DNA of 64,000 nucleotides from Purshia tridentata (GCA_003254885.1 QANT01003857.1:95960-159959), one strand, 5' to 3'. Counted from the first letter of the stretch, positions 26,046-37,763 are shown. The notes: a model not told the origin generated them from the sequence alone. Made by a program: numbers and translations.

Positions 26046-27481
26046 CAAGATACTCCCCTTGATATTGACTCCCCCTGAAGACTATATACTATATAAATCA
26101 AACAATCTGCGCAAGCCAATACCTCGAACATGTTTCAAGAATGTGGACTTCGGCAGTGACTTGGTGAAGAGATCTGCAGGATTGTCTTGAGATCGGATCT
26201 ATTTGACTTCAATCTTCTGATGCTCTTGTTGCTGTTGATTGAAGAAGAACTTTGGTGCAATATGCTTGGTGTTGTCTCCTTTGATGAAACCCGTGTTCAT
26301 CTGCTCGATGCAAGCGGCATTATCCTCTTAGATAATGGTCGGTTCATCAGTTGTGGAATGCAGCCCACATGTACTTTGAACATGCTTGGTAACGGCTCTC
26401 AGCCATATACATTCACAAACTGCCTCGTGAAGAGCTAAAATCTCAGCATGATTCGAGGAGGTAGCAACAAGGGTCTGTTTCGTAGACCTCCAAGATATTG
26501 CTGTATTCCCAATGGTAAAGACATAACCAGTTTGAGAACGAGCCTTGTGTGGGTTTGATAGATAACCCGCGTTAGCAAACCCAACAAGGCATGTACCATT
26601 CTGAGGGTCATGAGGGCTCGACTCATTCCTAGATATGTAGGGATAGAATAAGCCCATATCTGTCGTACCTCTAAGGTAGCAGAAAATGTTTTTTATGCCA
26701 TTCGAGTGGCAGCGTGTTGGCGCAGAGCTATATCTAGCTAGCAAGTTCACAGCGAATGCGATGTCCAGCTTAGTGCATTGAGCCAAGTACAATAATGCAC
26801 CTATTGCACTCAAATATGGAACTTCTGGTGCCAATACCTTTTTGTTATCATCTGCGAGACGAAACGAATCCTTCTTAGGATCTAGACTACGGACGATCAT
26901 GGGCGTGCAAGAAGGCTTCGCTTTATCCTCATTAAAACGCCTTAACATCTTCTGGATGTAATTTGATTGATGATCCAAAATTCCATCTGCACGGTGCTCG
27001 AGGTCCCGGCTAAGACAGAAATTCGTTCTCCCAAGATCTTTCTGCGTGCACGAAGGCTTCGCTTTATCCTCATTAAAACACCTTAACATCTTCTGGATGT
27101 AATTTGATTGATGATCCAAAATTCCATCTGCACGGTGCTCGAGCTCCAGGCTAAGACAGAAATTCGTTCTCCCAAGATCTTTCATTTGGAATTCCAACTT
27201 CAGATGCTTAGCAGTCTCATTGATCTCTTCAGGAGTACCAACTAGGTTCATGTCATCAACATAAACAGCCACTATAGCAAACCCAGAACTTGTTTTCTTA
27301 ATAAACACGCATGGGCATAGTTCAGTATTCACATATCCTTTTCCGATCAAATATTCAATTAGACGGTTATACCACATCCTTTCAAATTGTTTCAATCCAT
27401 AAAGTGAACGCCTCAAATGAATGGAGAGCTGTTCCATGGTCTGGAACTATTTGCATCGAGTATCTTAAGTCTTTCAGGAAC

Positions 27482-27519
<38 letters not shown>

Positions 27520-27580
27520 CTCTGTGTCAAGATCCCCACAGAGGTAAGCTGTGACCACATCCATAAGCTGCATGTTTAGT
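26045..27580 (-). mobile_element. Degenerate Ty1/copia retrotransposon 3' half (RT and RNase H)
   Basis: On the minus strand, fragments read in order: MQLMDVVTAYL (about 27575), then IYMKVPE after a TA run, SLYGLKQ, the reverse-transcriptase core YVDDMNLVG, and RNase H blocks (ADYL-like NAGYLSNPHKARSQTGYVF, SWRSTKQTLVATSSNHAE). The end shows DNPADLFTKSLP. The long open part is 27437-26328. Two in-frame stops follow, after TII and after KIEVK, and a frameshift precedes it near 27420. A 141-bp segment (26903-27043 and 27044-27184) is tandemly duplicated in frame. gag, protease, integrase and the 5' LTR are absent. The element cannot be autonomous. This is a plant retrotransposon relic, described only. 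Confidence 0.9.
27487..27520. repeat. TA microsatellite within the copia remnant
   Basis: A run of TA dinucleotides followed by TCTCTCTC. It occupies the place of the GAA-ATA-TAT-ATG codons of the usual copia (E)IYMKVPE stretch, so it probably grew from them by slippage. Confidence 0.75.
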
Positions 27581-28561
27581 TTCGACCAATGTTGTCGATC
27601 TTACTAACCTTTAATATACTGACCTTGTCGGAGTTGATGGCAGTAAGGATTTGGCCATTCTAACAGATTATCAATAAGTGGTATTGTGTTGGCAGTTCAG
27701 TAACTGTACCAACGCCTGCCCTAGTTTCTACCTCTTAATTACTCAAACTTACTTAACTACACTTAATTCTTAATGCACACCTATTATGTGTTATGATGGA
27801 AACATTTATGGATATACGTAGACTTCATTGAAGAAGATCAAAGAAGAAGAAGAGACTAGCTAGGTGAGATGAGCGGTGCGTGCATGTGTGCGCTATGGAT
27901 ATGGTAGACAACCTCAAAGCAACACCAATGTTGAAGGCTAATATTATCAGATTGGGATTACTCAGTTAAATATAGGTTTAACTAATTAATCGGCCAAGTT
28001 TAATATAGTTTTTATGAGTCATTAGATTTATCTGACAGAGAATTAAGACATTTGTTTGTTACATTCTAACAAATAAAACCCTTAAACCATCATATAATCC
28101 TAATTTGTTATTTGATAACAATATTAGTCACATATTTATGTGCACAAAGAAATATGTGTCAAAGTTAAACACGAAAAGTTAATCTGCGATGCATTTAATT
28201 GAAACAACTCTGGTATTATAATAATTTATTCAAATCGATTAATACATTAATAAGAAGCTGACCTATTAATATTTCTTTTAATAGCAAAAAAAACCTTTAT
28301 CTTGTACTTCATTACCACATATTAACGGCCATGCTAGCTGGCACATAATATGTTCAACCAATTAATATGGTTACAAAACTAATATGTTCTTTCTAACTTA
28401 CTCTTAACTACTTGAACAACTGTGATGCAACTAACTTCTAAGCATGTCAAGAATGAACATGAACCGTTGATGATGCCATATGGGGAAAGATCCAGACCAT
28501 TGAATTGACTAAATTATCCATTTCTACGATGTTCACTCGCTGTTGTCTTGAGGTTGTCTAG
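27581..28561. other. Intergenic: upstream region of the sugar transporter gene
   Basis: AT-rich DNA with no ORF of note. The last few hundred bases are presumably promoter. No further repeat identified. Confidence 0.45.
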
Positions 28562-28569
28562 TATATAAA
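28562..28569 (+). promoter_or_regulatory. Probable TATA box of the STP13-like gene
   Basis: The motif TATATAAA lies about 140 bp upstream of the ATG at 28707. This leaves room for a transcription start near 28595 and a 5' UTR of about 110 bases, typical for plant genes. Position and sequence only; not proven. Confidence 0.5.
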
Positions 28570-28706
28570 CCCCTCATGCACAAACCTCATTTCAAAGAAT
28601 ATCATCTCGATCTCCTTTGCTAACTCGACCTCTTTTCTTTCTACGTACCCATTCTTATATATTAAGTACTAAGAATTAAGTTTGAATAACAATTTACGTA
28701 GAAAAC

Positions 28707-30517
28707 ATGGGTGGTGGATTTGCAGGGCCAGCAGGGGGTGGTGACTTTGAAGCAAAGATCACACCTCTTGTGATCATTTCTTGCATAATGGCTGCAAGCG
28801 GAGGCCTCATGTTCGGTTATGATGTTGGTATTTCAGGTACGTACATGAATTCATAACAGTTTTGTGTGTGATACGAGCAAAATGTCGACGTTATAACACG
28901 TATGAATGGATGCAGGGGGAGTTACATCGATGCCCGACTTCCTGAAGGAATTCTTCCCAGCGGTGTATGAAAAGAATCAAAATCCTGAACTCGACAGCAA
29001 TTACTGCAAATACAATAACCAAGGCCTGCAATTGTTCACATCTTCGTTGTACTTGGCTGCTTTGATAGCGACCTTCTTTGCCTCCTGGACAACAAAAAAC
29101 GTGGGCCGAAAGATAACCATGTTCATTGCTGGCATTTTCTTCTCAGTCGGAACAGTTTTTAATGCTGCAGCTCAAAATCTTGCCATGCTTATTATTGGGA
29201 GGATCTTGCTTGGTTGTGGAGTCGGTTTTGCTAACCAGGTAATTCATTTTATTTCTTAATTAATCTTAATTATGATCCTAAGTTTTATTATTTTTTAATT
29301 TTTATATGGATAATCAATTGTTTTTTGTATGTACAGGCAGTCCCACTTTTCCTTTCTGAGATTGCACCCTCCAGAATTCGTGGGGCACTCAACATACTCT
29401 TCCAGCTGAATATCACCATTGGCATTCTTTGTGCAAACCTTATCAATTATGGAACTGCCAAGTAAGCCCACAATTGGTCTCCTAGCTAATTAATTGACAA
29501 ATTAAGAGTAATTAATCATTAATTAGTAATTAATTTGTGCCACACCATATATATATGCACAGAATTACAGGAGGATGGGGATGGAGGCTATCATTGGGTT
29601 TGGCTGGTGTTCCTGCAGCTTTGCTAACCTTGGGGTCCCTCATCGTCACAGACACTCCTAACAGTTTGATCGCTCGTGGTAAGTTGGAGGAAGGAAAAGC
29701 AGTTCTTAAAAGGATTCGAGGGGTTGACAATGTCGATCCAGAATACTTGGAAATTGTTGAAGCAAGTCGTGCCGCTCAAGAAATCAAGCATCCCTTCCGA
29801 AATCTCCTTAAGCGTAGGAACAGACCTCAACTTGTCATTGCAATTTGTATGCAAGTCTTCCAGCAATTCACTGGCATTAATGCAGTCATGTTCTACGCTC
29901 CGGTTTTGTTCCAAACCTTGGGGTTCAAGAGTGATGCTTCTCTTTACTCAGCTGTTATAACAGGAGCTATCAATGTGCTGTCAACTGTTGTGTCAATCTA
30001 CTTTGTGGACAGAGCTGGTCGCCGCGTGCTGTTGCTAGAAGCTGGTGTGCAAATGTTCCTTTCTCAATTGGTGGTGGCAATAGTGATGGGAATCAAAGTT
30101 AAGGATTATTCTAGCAATCTTAACCAGGGCCTGGCAGTTCTTGTGGTGGTTATGGTTTGCAGTTTTGTGGCATCCTTTGCATGGTCTTGGGGTCCTCTTG
30201 GGTGGTTGATTCCAAGTGAGACATTCCCACTTGAGGCTCGCTCAGCAGGTCAGAGTGTGACAGTGTGTGTCAACATGCTCTTCACATTCATCATAGCGCA
30301 GGCCTTTCTGTCAATGCTTTGCCACATGAAGTTTGCCATATTCTTGTTCTTCACAGCTTGGGTGTTTGTCATGACAGTGTTTGTGGTTTTCTTAATTCCA
30401 GAGACCAAAGGTGTCCCAATTGAAGAGATGACAGATAGAGTATGGAAGCAACATTGGCTTTGGAAGAGATTTGTGAATGACTGTGAAGACGGACCCAAGG
30501 GCAAGGGCCATTTCTGA
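28707..30517 (+). CDS. Sugar transport protein, STP13-like H+/monosaccharide symporter
   Basis: Four exons: 28707-28836, 28916-29238, 29337-29461 and 29563-30517. All are GT-AG; 1533 nt, 510 aa, the usual STP length. STPs are plasma-membrane major-facilitator carriers with 12 spans that import hexoses with protons. Visible marks are [13 protein letters not shown] (Asp39, the likely proton-coupling residue), the family Cys of [10 protein letters not shown] and FLSMLCHMK that pair in STP10, [53 protein letters not shown] and [11 protein letters not shown]. The wording of most loops ([37 protein letters not shown]) is closest to Arabidopsis STP13, which is stress- and pathogen-inducible. That assignment rests on memory of the family. 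The start ATG opens the typical MGGGFA leader. Confidence 0.93.
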
Positions 30518-32273
30518 AGCATATCCCAACTCGATCTGTGTGGCACTCATAAATCTTACAAGTTTCCCAAATTTAAGGCTTTAGAATTCTTCTTTACAGC
30601 TGAGGCTCTCTGCGTGCTAATAGGGATTTATTGAGTTAACCTAGCATGCAGTACGTGTCCTCCATTTTCTTTCTTTAATAATGCATGTCCACGTCTGTTG
30701 AACTAAATTAAAAAGCCATGTACTTCTAAATATCTATTAATTTAACCCTTTTTAACTTCTTTTTTTCCTCAAGACTGATTAAGATCATAGATGCCCTTCT
30801 TTTACATCACAATATCACATGTTCTTTTCTCTTCTTTTTAGTAAAACTTCTATGTAATCGTTGTATGCACGTACCCTATTTATTTATCTCTAGCACATAA
30901 TGAAATAAATAGACCCAAAAAGTGTATACATCAGTGATAAGTACGTAAGTTTTGTTCTCTCTCCTCCTTTGCATGGCATAATAAGAAATGCTTTGATCCC
31001 CAAGACCCTAGTTTCCCTCGTTCCCTTGCACTCGCCGGAGATGTGGCTGAGCTTAATTTAAGTGTTTTGATGTGAATGGTGTTTGCTTAAATGGGTATGA
31101 AGATCGATAAAGCAGCGCAATAAGTTATGTTTATTGAGGGTTACTATTCTGTGAGGGTTTGAAGGTGTTGTGAATAATCCCAAATGGATCTTCTCTTTCT
31201 GTCTCTCTCTCTCTCTTCTTTCATTTTTCTCGAATCTCATCCATTAATTACAGGTTATTTAAACACAATTCAATGAGTAATGATTAATTGTGTCCATTTT
31301 GAGGTGCTTCTTTTTTTTTTTTCTTTTTTTTCTTATGCATACTTTGTTTCCTCTTAATTTTTCCTAAAGTTTTATGAGACTACTCTATAATTCTCCCATT
31401 TAAGCATTATTAAAAAACAAAAACTTGTTTGATTTTGTATGAATGAATTTTTTCGACTCAAATCTGAATTTTAAGGGAATAAGAGAAAAATGAGGGACTT
31501 CCCTGAAGTTTTTGGAGAGTTGTCTCCATTAATTGCTATACCTACCAACTAGCTAGCCTCAACCAATTTAGATGAACTTTGAAGAATTAATTCCCCTTAA
31601 ATATGGGGAAATTGAAAACTAGACATCTTTTGTCTCCATTATAGACTTTTAGCCTAATTTATGGAGTTCCAGAAATATAGTCCTTGATAAGTGCTTGAAC
31701 TCTCCAAAAAGTGAGTGAAATCGTATTGAAATCTCAAATGTTTCACTATAATTTCCAAAATTGTAAGGGATTAATTGAAAAAAGGATCAATCTTAGGAGT
31801 TATGCGTCAATAAGATTAGTCATGCAAAGGTGTAAACCGTGTAATACATCAAAATTATTATTGGTTTTTCTTTATTGGCTTGATCCCTTGACTTCAAGCT
31901 TTTATTATTTTGTATTTTCTGGTCAGACCTGTGATTTCAAAGGCTTTCGTGCTGGATTTTGGAAAATTATATATATACACATAAAACATTAGATTCAGGT
32001 GTCCTAAATCAACAAAGTATATGGTCAGAAATCACGAATTAATCTTTGCTTTTTGTTTTGTTCTTTCTTTTTTTTGTTCTTTTTTTTGTTTCCTCTCCAC
32101 CTGGAGACCAAAAGAATCCCTATGAAAATAGGATTGAAATAAACCAGTCACAACAGTTCCAGTAAGACCAACAAAACTGTGTTCAAAATTTGAGCATTCG
32201 AATATTCAGGATGTGTACTTTGTGAACAAAATGAAATCAACAAGGTGGGTAGATAGAAAGTCCGTATATTGAC
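30518..32273. other. Intergenic between STP13-like (+) and SLX9-like (-) genes
   Basis: 3' flanks of two convergent genes. T-rich stretches lie near 31310-31330 and 32050-32090, and a short CT run near 31200. Open frames here show no family motif. No gene supported. Confidence 0.5.
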
Positions 32274-35200
32274 TCACATATCCATAGATTGGGATCCGGT
32301 TAAAGCCTTAGATTTCTTCTCTTTCCTCTTCTTGCTTCCACTTTTGTTCTTCCTTTTCTCTGGTTTCTCCTCTATCACTGGTTGTGTCCTCTCTAAATGT
32401 TGATGAATGGCAGCTAGGGGATCTGACTGGAAAGTGGGATGACTAAGAACTGTAGTCAACTGCTTATGTTCTTTCAATCTGATGAAAATGGAATCCACTA
32501 TTACTTCACTCAAATTCCATATTAAAAACATGAAAAGGAAAATTAAAGCTTGCAACGGGGTTCTCAGTTGAAGAATTGGAAAACTTACATTAGCTTTTTC
32601 ATGGATTTACAATTTAGCTTGAACTCTGATGCAGAAGTTGGTTGCTGTTCAGCCTTCAACTCAGGCAGGAACTCTGAGAGGGAGGAGAGATCATATGCTT
32701 TCACTTTCTTCTGTCGGCTACGGAGTTTCTTCTTCTGGTAGAAGGTAAATTACTCATTAGCATACTATGTACTGTTAATATTATAAAAACTAATGATATT
32801 TTAAGTAATACACAGACTATAAAGAATACCAAAAGCCTGAAGATGTTTGTGCAATGAAAAAATGACTTGTCAAAGTTTTGCTATTACAAATTAGAAAAAG
32901 GAGAGGAAACATTATTTGAACAAAACTAAAATCCAGAATTTTAAGAGATCAACACAGTGACAAGCTAAGAAATGGGTTGTTACCAAAAAGGTGTTTCCCT
33001 TGCCTTGAATTTTCTTATACTTCATCTAGTGCAACCAACGTAGACTTTCAAGATCACTGCACAAAATTTCCCCATTTTCTTGATGATGTATTTATTTTTC
33101 CTTGCATAGGGTTATTTTCTGCTGGAAGAAGACCCTAAAAAGAGGTTAGAAATAAGCCATCTATCACCAAAATTGGAACTGAGCCCATCCCTTTTTTTCT
33201 TTCGACTTTACACCATGTGACTGAATCTCACCCTCATCCCCCCCATTCCCCAGCCCACACCCGAAATGATAATGGAAGTCTGGGAATATTAGGGCCTGTT
33301 TGGAGTGCTTTTGCTTAGTAGCACTATTACCGGTAGCGCTTTTGTCAGAAGCACATTTTTTTTATTAAAAATCAAAATACTTCATGTCAATGTTAATGTA
33401 CATAGAGCCAATGTGTCAGCGTTTTAAAAGGCTTAAAAGGACTTTTAAATAGTCAAAAGTGTTTTTGCTTGCGTTTGGCCAAAAAAATTAAATGTGCTTT
33501 TGGGTTATAAAAGCATTTGAAAGCCTTTTTTGGAGAAGCACCTGAAAGCACTTCTAAATACATTTACAAAAATAAAGTTGTGCGTCCAACCAAAGCACTC
33601 ATTAAAGTTCTATGGAGCAAAAGCACTTCCCAAAGAAGCACTTCCAAACAAGTCCTTAGAAGCACAGGAAGTAGTGAAAACTGCTTCAATAACCCAAAAA
33701 CACCTCCAGCTATTTATGTCAAACGCTACCAAAAACACTGCTAAGCAAGCCTGAAGACGCTAAAAATCAAGGCTCAACTACTTGCCCTATGATATGTTTG
33801 TGTGTACTTAGCAAAAAAGTATTGGGAGCCCATACTCATTATCTTCCCTCATAGTATTTTGGGCTAGCATCAAACTGAACCCAGACTGACCCAGGTCATT
33901 TTTGTGGTTATCATTTGCCCATCCATACTCAACTGCCTTCTTAACCACCTCTAAGGGCCCCTCCTGGTTATACAAACCCGGATCGATCATGTTTCTCCCT
34001 TTCCTTTGTTTCCTATAACACATTAGACTTGAGAGGTAGGCTTTGTCCTTCCAAGTCACCAAGAGGTATGATCATCATGGGTGAGCCAAGTGGCTTTGCT
34101 CGCTATTGACATTGGGCAAATGCCACTGTTTTCTGTTATATCATCTTCCTCCCATAGGCAAAAGTGGGGAAGACTCTCATCAGTTTACATGAGTTGAAGG
34201 TTGGCCCTGTTTCAACTCTGACCAGGCCTTAAGAATGGGCTTGTAGTTGGGTTTTGGAGTTGGGTCCAATTTGAGGGTCCAATTTGAGTCTGATTGAGCC
34301 TTGCAAATGGGATCAAAATCCCTCCGGGCTTCCTTAAAATAGGCCACAAGGGCATGTTGTTATTTAGACCTGTTTGCTTTTTTGGATCCTGTTTGCAGCC
34401 CATAATCCTTTGAGCTTTAAGTTGCCTAGCCAATACGTTCAACTCCCAATTTCTCATAATCATGTACCTTGTGGTTTTGTTTTGATTGCTAAGTCTGTTA
34501 CTCCATCCCCAACCCCCAAATCTAATCTGTATTTCATCCCAATAACCGATAACTCCCCTTTCCTTAATCAGTTATCTCTATCCCTCCAATCAGTCCTGAG
34601 ACTTCCCTATTCTTGTAAAAGAACCTAGTTTTTTCAGAAGAGCCTAGTGTTTTGATATTTTTACCAGAAGGGAATCTGTCCCAAGTCAGCAGCCCTGTTT
34701 CATCTTTTTGCCACCGAATGGGTCCCCCATGTAAGGATGCTCTCTTTGCGAACAACTCACAACATGTTCGTCCCCAACCATTCCTTTCTTCCCCAACATT
34801 CTACCTTGGTGCCATGGGTTTGTTCTACACCCATGCCCATGATCCATCAACAGTGGTCAGACGTCTTCACATTTATTTTGAATTTCTCCCCATGCGCTTC
34901 TATCTCACGAGAGCTAGCAATTGTAATGCAGGAGCCAAGTTCAAAGTATAATAAATTAGACCATCCAAGTTCCAAGCACCACATGAAGAGTCTTTGCACT
35001 AAATAAATGAAATTTATGCATTTATTTTAGATGGTTCTCGAGTATTATACTTACTTTATTAAGTGTCAAGAGTTGTCTTTTAGAATTCCTAGGCGTATTA
35101 ATGTGGATCTTACTGTTCATGTACCAATGGCTCTATAAAAGGCTACTTGCAAGTTGACTTGGAGTGATTCCAAGCCACCTCCGGTGAGATGCCAAAGGCC

Positions 35201-36958
35201 AATGTGAAGCCGGAATTTCCAATACACCTTTGGTGCAATGCAAAAGGCCGGAGTGAGTCTGGATCTATATCTTCTCTTGCTTACTCTTACTATTGCCCTA
35301 CATCAGATTGTATTTGACTCTAGTCTCCTCACATGAATCCTTACTTCAAAATGCTACTCATGTCATCTATTCTGTCCACTACAACCAAAGCACCAACCAC
35401 CGAGCTGATAGGGCAAATCTCCTATTCCAACCCATCCACCCATAAATGAAATTGTGCCTATGCTTGAATTGACCCTTGCAACCCATCTTTGTAGGTCACT
35501 TTTAATGACCCTCCATGAAGCATCTGCCATATCCGCCCATCTTTAAGCGCATCTGGCATTCTTAAAGAAAAGCATAGCCTTGTCCAATGGAAATGGCTCC
35601 AGGATGACTGAACCCCAGATTAAATAAAAGTAAAACTATTAGTAATCTTCTACATGAATCTTATAACTTTATTCATGTGCATTCCACTAGCTTAGACCAC
35701 TCCTCATACTTTAAGCTGTCTAAAAAACTAACATTTCATGAGACCTCCTTTGTCTGATAGGCAGCATTTGTTGTCACCTTGGTGATTGCAGTGTTGCCAC
35801 CTTCCCTACTATGGTTTGTAATTCTTAAGCCTCTGGGTTCTCCACTCCTTCCAAGGTGAAGGATGCCCAAAAGAATGAGAAAAACTTCCATGGGACGGTC
35901 CTATGCGCCCAATGTTTCTATCTCCCTCATCATGTGACAAGTCATGTGGTGAGAGAGATAAAAACATAAAAATATAGGACCGTCCCATGGAATTTTTTCA
36001 CTAAAAGCATACTTGATATCTTTGTCCAACCATTGTCCAACCATCCAACTTCTGTCCTTGGGGTACAATGACCTTCTTAAGTATCCCTGAGCCTAGGTTT
36101 TGATACGACTAAAAATGTGCCTCTATAAAAGCTTTCTTTTGCCAGCCAGACTTGGCAGGAACTTCCTCTGTAATTTCAAAGGCTTCAATGATGCATTTGC
36201 TTAAATTTTGGTGTAGGTTCTTAATCCTTTTCTTTCAATGACTTTGATCACCCCACTCTGTGAGTCCTCATCCACCTCCACTTTGAACATTAGTATTATA
36301 CAGTAAATCCCCAACCAAGTGTTTGAAGCTCACATTCTCTCTTCCTCTCATGAATAAAAACAAAAATTACAAGGAAAGATTCACCTCCCAAAGTCAACTT
36401 GAAAATTCAACAAGCAAAATAACCAACCATGATATCATTGCACCTCCTCTTATATAACAAGATATTGCACCTCCTCTAATATCAAGTAGCTTATTCAATT
36501 GCATATTTTAACTGCCCAGAAAAAATTTGTAAAACAAGAAACATCGCTAAACAAAATGTGGGTAAAGCAATAGTATGTATTTAAACAAAGAAAAAGCTAA
36601 TGAATTAGATATTCTCACCTTAACAATATCCTTTTGGGCACTCAAGGCAGAAACTTTATCTCTAACCTCTGCATTTGTCATTCAGTAATTATCTTTGAGA
36701 AAATGTGTATATTGAAATACAATATGTTGGTCATGAAAACAAACAAAAGTTGTAAATTTAATTCAATTAACTGTGAATGAAAATATTAATTAATTTTACT
36801 GTTAGACCAAAAACAATAACCCAACAGGAAAAGAAAAGTGAAATAAAAATCCTTACTAGCATAAAATTCGAGCTTCTTTTCGAATTTGCGGTCGGCTTTG
36901 GTCGAAGATTCTGGTCTGCATTAAAAAAATGTAATACTTTGAGAGAGAGAGAAATAGG

Positions 36959-36995
<37 letters not shown>

Positions 36996-37042
36996 CAAGG
37001 GCTTGTGCGATGGTAGTCTTACCCTGAACCTGGCTTGCCCAT
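32274..37042 (-). CDS. Ribosome biogenesis protein SLX9-like
   Basis: Five exons on the minus strand: 37042-37023 (20 nt), 36915-36857, 36668-36619, 32734-32589 and 32478-32274. All are GT-AG; 480 nt, 159 aa. The protein starts MGKPGSGPESSTKADRKFEK and continues KLEFYAKVRDKVSALSAQKD. It then has a basic block (KKKKLRSRQKKVKAYD), LSEFLPELKAEQQP, HPTFQSDPLAAIHQHL and a very lysine-rich tail ending SMDM. The family (yeast Slx9, plant homologues) binds pre-ribosomal particles and helps 18S rRNA processing in the nucleolus; the basic tail fits a nucleolar protein. The pattern FQSDPLAAIHQHL...QPVIEEKP is the strongest match to plant SLX9-like proteins. Intron 3 is 3.9 kb and carries several transposon remnants. 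Intron 1 is mostly a CT repeat. Confidence 0.85.
33292..33655. mobile_element. Tourist-like MITE in SLX9 intron 3
   Basis: The left end GGGCCTGTTTGGAGTGCTTT and the right end GCACTTCCAAACAAGTCC are inverted repeats. TTA flanks both sides (33289-33291 and 33656-33658). A 3-bp TTA duplication with GGGCCTGTTTGG ends is diagnostic of PIF/Harbinger-derived (Tourist) elements. No coding capacity; the short ORFs inside are spurious. Confidence 0.8.
33800..35620 (-). pseudogene. Degenerate DUF4283-type (LINE ORF1-like) fragments
   Basis: On the minus strand at about 35430-35620, broken frames read DKAMLFFKNAR, WRVIKSDLQRW, SSIGTISFMGGWVGIGDLPY. This is the familiar pattern of plant DUF4283 / LINE ORF1 proteins (W...L..W......KP.WI.I.GLP). 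Further frames at 34060-33808 and 34463-34212 (VEYGWANDN, GCKQDPKKQTGLNNNMP) may be later parts. Frames are interrupted by stops and shifts and no reverse transcriptase is seen. Extent and identity are approximate. Confidence 0.35.
35876..36000. mobile_element. 125-bp fold-back MITE in SLX9 intron 3
   Basis: The left arm 'acttccatgggacggtccta' is mirrored by the right arm 'taggaccgtcccatggaatt'. A second inner pair is 'tctatctccctcatcatgtg' against 'catgtggtgagagagataaa'. Almost the whole element can fold into one hairpin. No coding potential. Confidence 0.65.
36942..36992. repeat. GA microsatellite forming most of SLX9 intron 1
   Basis: Plus-strand (GA)n, broken once by 'aatagggc'. In the SLX9-like transcript this is a (CT)n run inside a 107-nt intron, upstream of the acceptor at 36916. 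Confidence 0.85.
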
Positions 37043-37269
37043 CACTGAAATTTTTCGAGCTTGCGAAACAGTTTATATGGAGCTCAGGTTAAACCCACAG
37101 GTATATGGTTTAGAATAGAGAAAAGCATATTTTAGGAAGAACGGTATCACGCCTAAATTGAAATTTTCCTTTTTTATTTTATTTCTATTAATTATTAGCC
37201 GAATTCATGCACAAGCACATGGCTGAAATAATTTTCATTCTCACTTTTGTCTTTTTACGGTTAAATTTT

Positions 37270-37763
37270 GGAAAATTCCTACGAATAGACTAAATTAATT
37301 TCAAAATAACTTTTTTAGACTATCTAAATATTTTTGGATTTTTTAACTCTTTGGCACAAAATAGGATAAAAATACACTCACCCCATTACAAGGCCTGTAC
37401 AAATAATGTACAAATAGTGGACAGATTGTGGACAATTCAAGTAATACACTCACCCCATTACAAGGCCTGTACAAATAGTGTACAAATAGTGGACAGATTG
37501 TGGACAATTCAAGGACAGTATAGTCCTGCAACACGAGTTAACGTGTCCATCATTTGTCTACTGCATGTACACCATTTGTCCACTATTTGTCCACTGCCTA
37601 TACACCATTTGTCCACTACCTATACACCATTTGTACAGACCTTGTAATGGGGTGGAGGTATTTTTGTCTTATTTTGTGCCAAAGAGCTAAAAAAGTCCAA
37701 AAATATTTAGATGGTCTAAAAAATCATTTTGAAATTAATTTGGTCTATTTGTGGAAATTTCCC
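37270..37763. mobile_element. Non-autonomous Mutator-like element, 494 bp
   Basis: The terminal inverted repeats begin GGAAAATTCCTACGAATAGAC on the left and read GGGAAATTTCCACAAATAGAC inward from the right. They continue for about 150 bp, including the TTTTGTGCCAAAGAG block near 37671-37685 and its complement near 37349. A perfect 9-bp duplication TTAAATTTT flanks the element (37261-37269 and 37764-37772), the Mutator hallmark. Inside are two direct copies of a 71-bp unit (from about 37374) and further inverted 'caccatttgtccacta' units. No transposase. It lies about 230 bp upstream of the SLX9-like start. Confidence 0.85.

Noticed and set aside
37343-37647. Cys-rich repeated frames (LSTICPLFVHYL and similar) on both strands
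   Set aside because: They translate the internal direct repeats of a Mutator-like MITE; the strand symmetry comes from the inverted repeats.
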